Below, piece by piece: positions 7,559 through 8,932 of a stretch of 8,932 bases of DNA. The position numbers were made by a program, and so were the translations under genes. Positions within the stretch are counted from its first letter, which is position 1. Every line of letters begins with the position of its first letter. Source of the DNA: an uncultured Saprospiraceae bacterium (GTDB lineage: Bacteria > Bacteroidota > Bacteroidia > Chitinophagales > Saprospiraceae); NCBI GenBank assembly GCA_938039305.1, contig CALHUZ010000263.1:1-8932 (forward strand), read 5' to 3'. The notes under the pieces are model-generated. The model was given only the letters and a program-made list of their open reading frames with translations, did no database searches and was not told where the DNA came from.

Positions 7559-8932
7559 CACCTTCTCATTGCGCTCACTCGGTTGATATCCAGTGCCATG
7601 GATCCAGGGATCTCAGTTGCTTTAATCACTAAACTCTGGCTGCCTTTCGAGAGACGAAGAGGGCCTATATCGAGTTTTCGGAAGACCTTGACATAAGACT
7701 CAATTCTTGGGACTCTGTCTTCAATCATGCCTTGTACAAGAGGGTCGTGTATTTCGCTTATAGCAAATGCCAAACGTTGAAGACCGACATGCAGAGACAT
7801 TTGGACTCCGACGTTTTCTGATGAACAAGTATAGAAGATGGAGAAGTCATAAGTTCCTTCTTCAAGTATTTCAATTTTCCACGTGATGCTATCCGAAGTA
7901 CGGATCCAGTTGGTAAAATATGAATCATTAGGATATTTATTAGATCTTTTGATGTCCCCATGGGCTTTGCCGTCTCTTGCAGGTAGATGATCTGGTATGG
8001 ATTGATGATATCCAATTGGGAATGTTCTTTTATCAATCTCTGGGAGCTCTGTCAAGACATTGTCTATCCAGTCTGTTTTGAAGTTTAAGAGTTCGTCAAC
8101 GATTAAGCTATTATCAGAAGTAACGGATGTGCTTTGGCTTGGATCGTCTATCATATTGAAAAGTTGATCATCATGATCTAATCTATATGATTGACTTCGC
8201 ACTGATACGTTTCCTCGCCAATGTTGTACGAGCATACGATCACGCCAGACCATCTCTTGCTCAAGAAGCAATGGAACAAGACTTGTGCCATCTGTTTCCC
8301 AATTTTCAGTAGTCTCTAATTGGCATAGATCTGATAGAGTGGGAACGATGTCTATGGCGGCCGCTATATTTTCTATTTTCAATTTTGCCTTGATATGATC
8401 TTTCCATTTAACAAAGAATGGTGATCGAACCCCGCCTTCATCTGTAGAGCCTTTTCTCCCTTTCATATTGCCATTCCATCTTGTACCATTCGGGCCATTG
8501 TCAGTCATATATATGATGATGGTATTATCATCAAGTGCATTTTTGGAAAGATGATCTGATAATCTACCAACATTATAATCCAGATTTTCAATCATAGCTA
8601 GTGCGGCTCTAGCATGCATTTGCGAAAGCGAATCTTCAGGAGCACCTTTGATTTTCTTGTCTTTGAATTTCACCCAATACTTTTCTGGAACTTGCATTGG
8701 GCTGTGTGGAGTATTGTATGCTAAGAATATAAAAAATGGATCTTCTTGTTCAGTCATGAAATCAATGGCATGATTCGTCAAGTCATCAGGTAAGTAGCCT
8801 TCACCTTTAACTATTATCCCATTGTGATCGAGTGGTGGTGAAAAGTAATGACCCCAGTGACCGGACGTGAACCCGTAGTATTCATCAAATCCTCGACTTA
8901 TCGGATGATAAGGATGTTGGCCGCCACTATGC
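7558..8932 (-). CDS. S1 family (formylglycine-type) sulfatase with C-terminal beta-sandwich-like module, 5' end outside window
   Basis: The frame is open to the right edge, giving 457 visible residues; the TTG at 8781 is internal. This is an arylsulfatase-type enzyme that hydrolyses sulfate esters, probably on a polysaccharide or oligosaccharide. The first visible residues, HSGGQHPYHP, look like the continuation of the GKWH active-site motif; the preceding partial codon ends in G, consistent with Trp. ISRGFDEYYGF, an active-site His in NTPHSP (visible residue 76), the metal ligands DN in YMTDNGPNG (144-145), Lys160 in KGSTDEGGVRSP, and DIVPTLSDL all fit S1 sulfatases. The CxPSR (or SxPSR) maturation motif lies outside the window, so activity type and need for the maturase cannot be checked. 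Residues about 324-457 form an extra C-terminal module (ITWKIEILEEGTYDFSIFY through KATEIPGSMALDINRV) resembling the beta-sandwich tails of planctomycete and Bacteroidota sulfatases. Substrate is unknown. It is upstream of the GH16 gene on the same strand. Confidence 0.96.
   Translation of the reverse strand, partial: HSGGQHPYHPISRGFDEYYGFTSGHWGHYFSPPLDHNGIIVKGEGYLPDDLTNHAIDFMTEQEDPFFIFLAYNTPHSPMQVPEKYWVKFKDKKIKGAPEDSLSQMHARAALAMIENLDYNVGRLSDHLSKNALDDNTIIIYMTDNGPNGTRWNGNMKGRKGSTDEGGVRSPFFVKWKDHIKAKLKIENIAAAIDIVPTLSDLCQLETTENWETDGTSLVPLLLEQEMVWRDRMLVQHWRGNVSVRSQSYRLDHDDQLFNMIDDPSQSTSVTSDNSLIVDELLNFKTDWIDNVLTELPEIDKRTFPIGYHQSIPDHLPARDGKAHGDIKRSNKYPNDSYFTNWIRTSDSITWKIEILEEGTYDFSIFYTCSSENVGVQMSLHVGLQRLAFAISEIHDPLVQGMIEDRVPRIESYVKVFRKLDIGPLRLSKGSQSLVIKATEIPGSMALDINRVSAMRR

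Noticed and set aside
7457..7696. Plus-strand 79-codon open frame covering the gap between the GH16 and sulfatase genes
   Set aside because: It is antisense to the start of the GH16 gene and the end of the sulfatase gene, has no recognisable domain and no good promoter, and both flanking genes are clearly real.
7758..8036. Minus-strand 92-codon open frame inside the sulfatase gene
   Set aside because: It is an alternate frame within a sulfatase whose own frame carries family motifs throughout.

Overview
The window looks like a piece of a Bacteroidota chromosome (about 40% GC by eye), most likely from a marine or other polysaccharide-degrading member. Four things point there: a TonB-dependent receptor fused to an N-terminal carboxypeptidase-regulatory-like domain and followed by a DUF4249 lipoprotein, VCBS/FG-GAP proteins of the kind found in polysaccharide utilization loci, a GH16 lipoprotein with a Calx-beta domain next to an S1 sulfatase, and a TTG-N17-TAnnTTTG promoter. 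Start codons lack Shine-Dalgarno sequences, as is usual in this phylum. Genus cannot be decided from the sequence.

Layout, left to right. (1) 1-1044, plus strand: C-terminal part of a large VCBS/FG-GAP protein, open to the left edge. (2) 1062-2579, minus strand: a 505-residue lipoprotein-like beta-propeller with eight spaced Asp-rich FG-GAP motifs, convergent with gene 1. (3) A 167-bp divergent intergenic region with a good promoter match for gene 3. (4) 2747-6225, plus strand: a two-gene operon of a TonB-dependent receptor (805 aa) and a DUF4249 lipoprotein (353 aa), whose stop and start codons share one base. (5) 6253-7473, minus strand: a GH16 laminarinase-like lipoprotein, convergent with the DUF4249 gene. 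(6) 7558-8932, minus strand: an S1 family sulfatase, open to the right edge and lying 84 bp upstream of the GH16 gene on the same strand. Every intergenic gap is under 170 bp. No tRNA, rRNA, CRISPR array, insertion sequence or phage gene was seen.

Working model (inference). The sulfatase and GH16 enzyme form a carbohydrate-degrading unit. The receptor/DUF4249 pair is an outer-membrane uptake system that lacks the usual SusD partner, and the two propeller proteins are probably surface or envelope binding proteins. The receptor pair may serve the same substrate or may simply lie beside the enzymes; the sequence does not decide this.

I do not see a clearly new defence, mobile or RNA system here. 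The points most worth a second look are the SusD-less receptor pair beside degradative enzymes, the orphan eight-repeat propeller lipoprotein, the C-terminal module of the sulfatase, and inverted repeats at the 3' ends of three genes, including an 18-bp perfect palindrome at 6189-6206.
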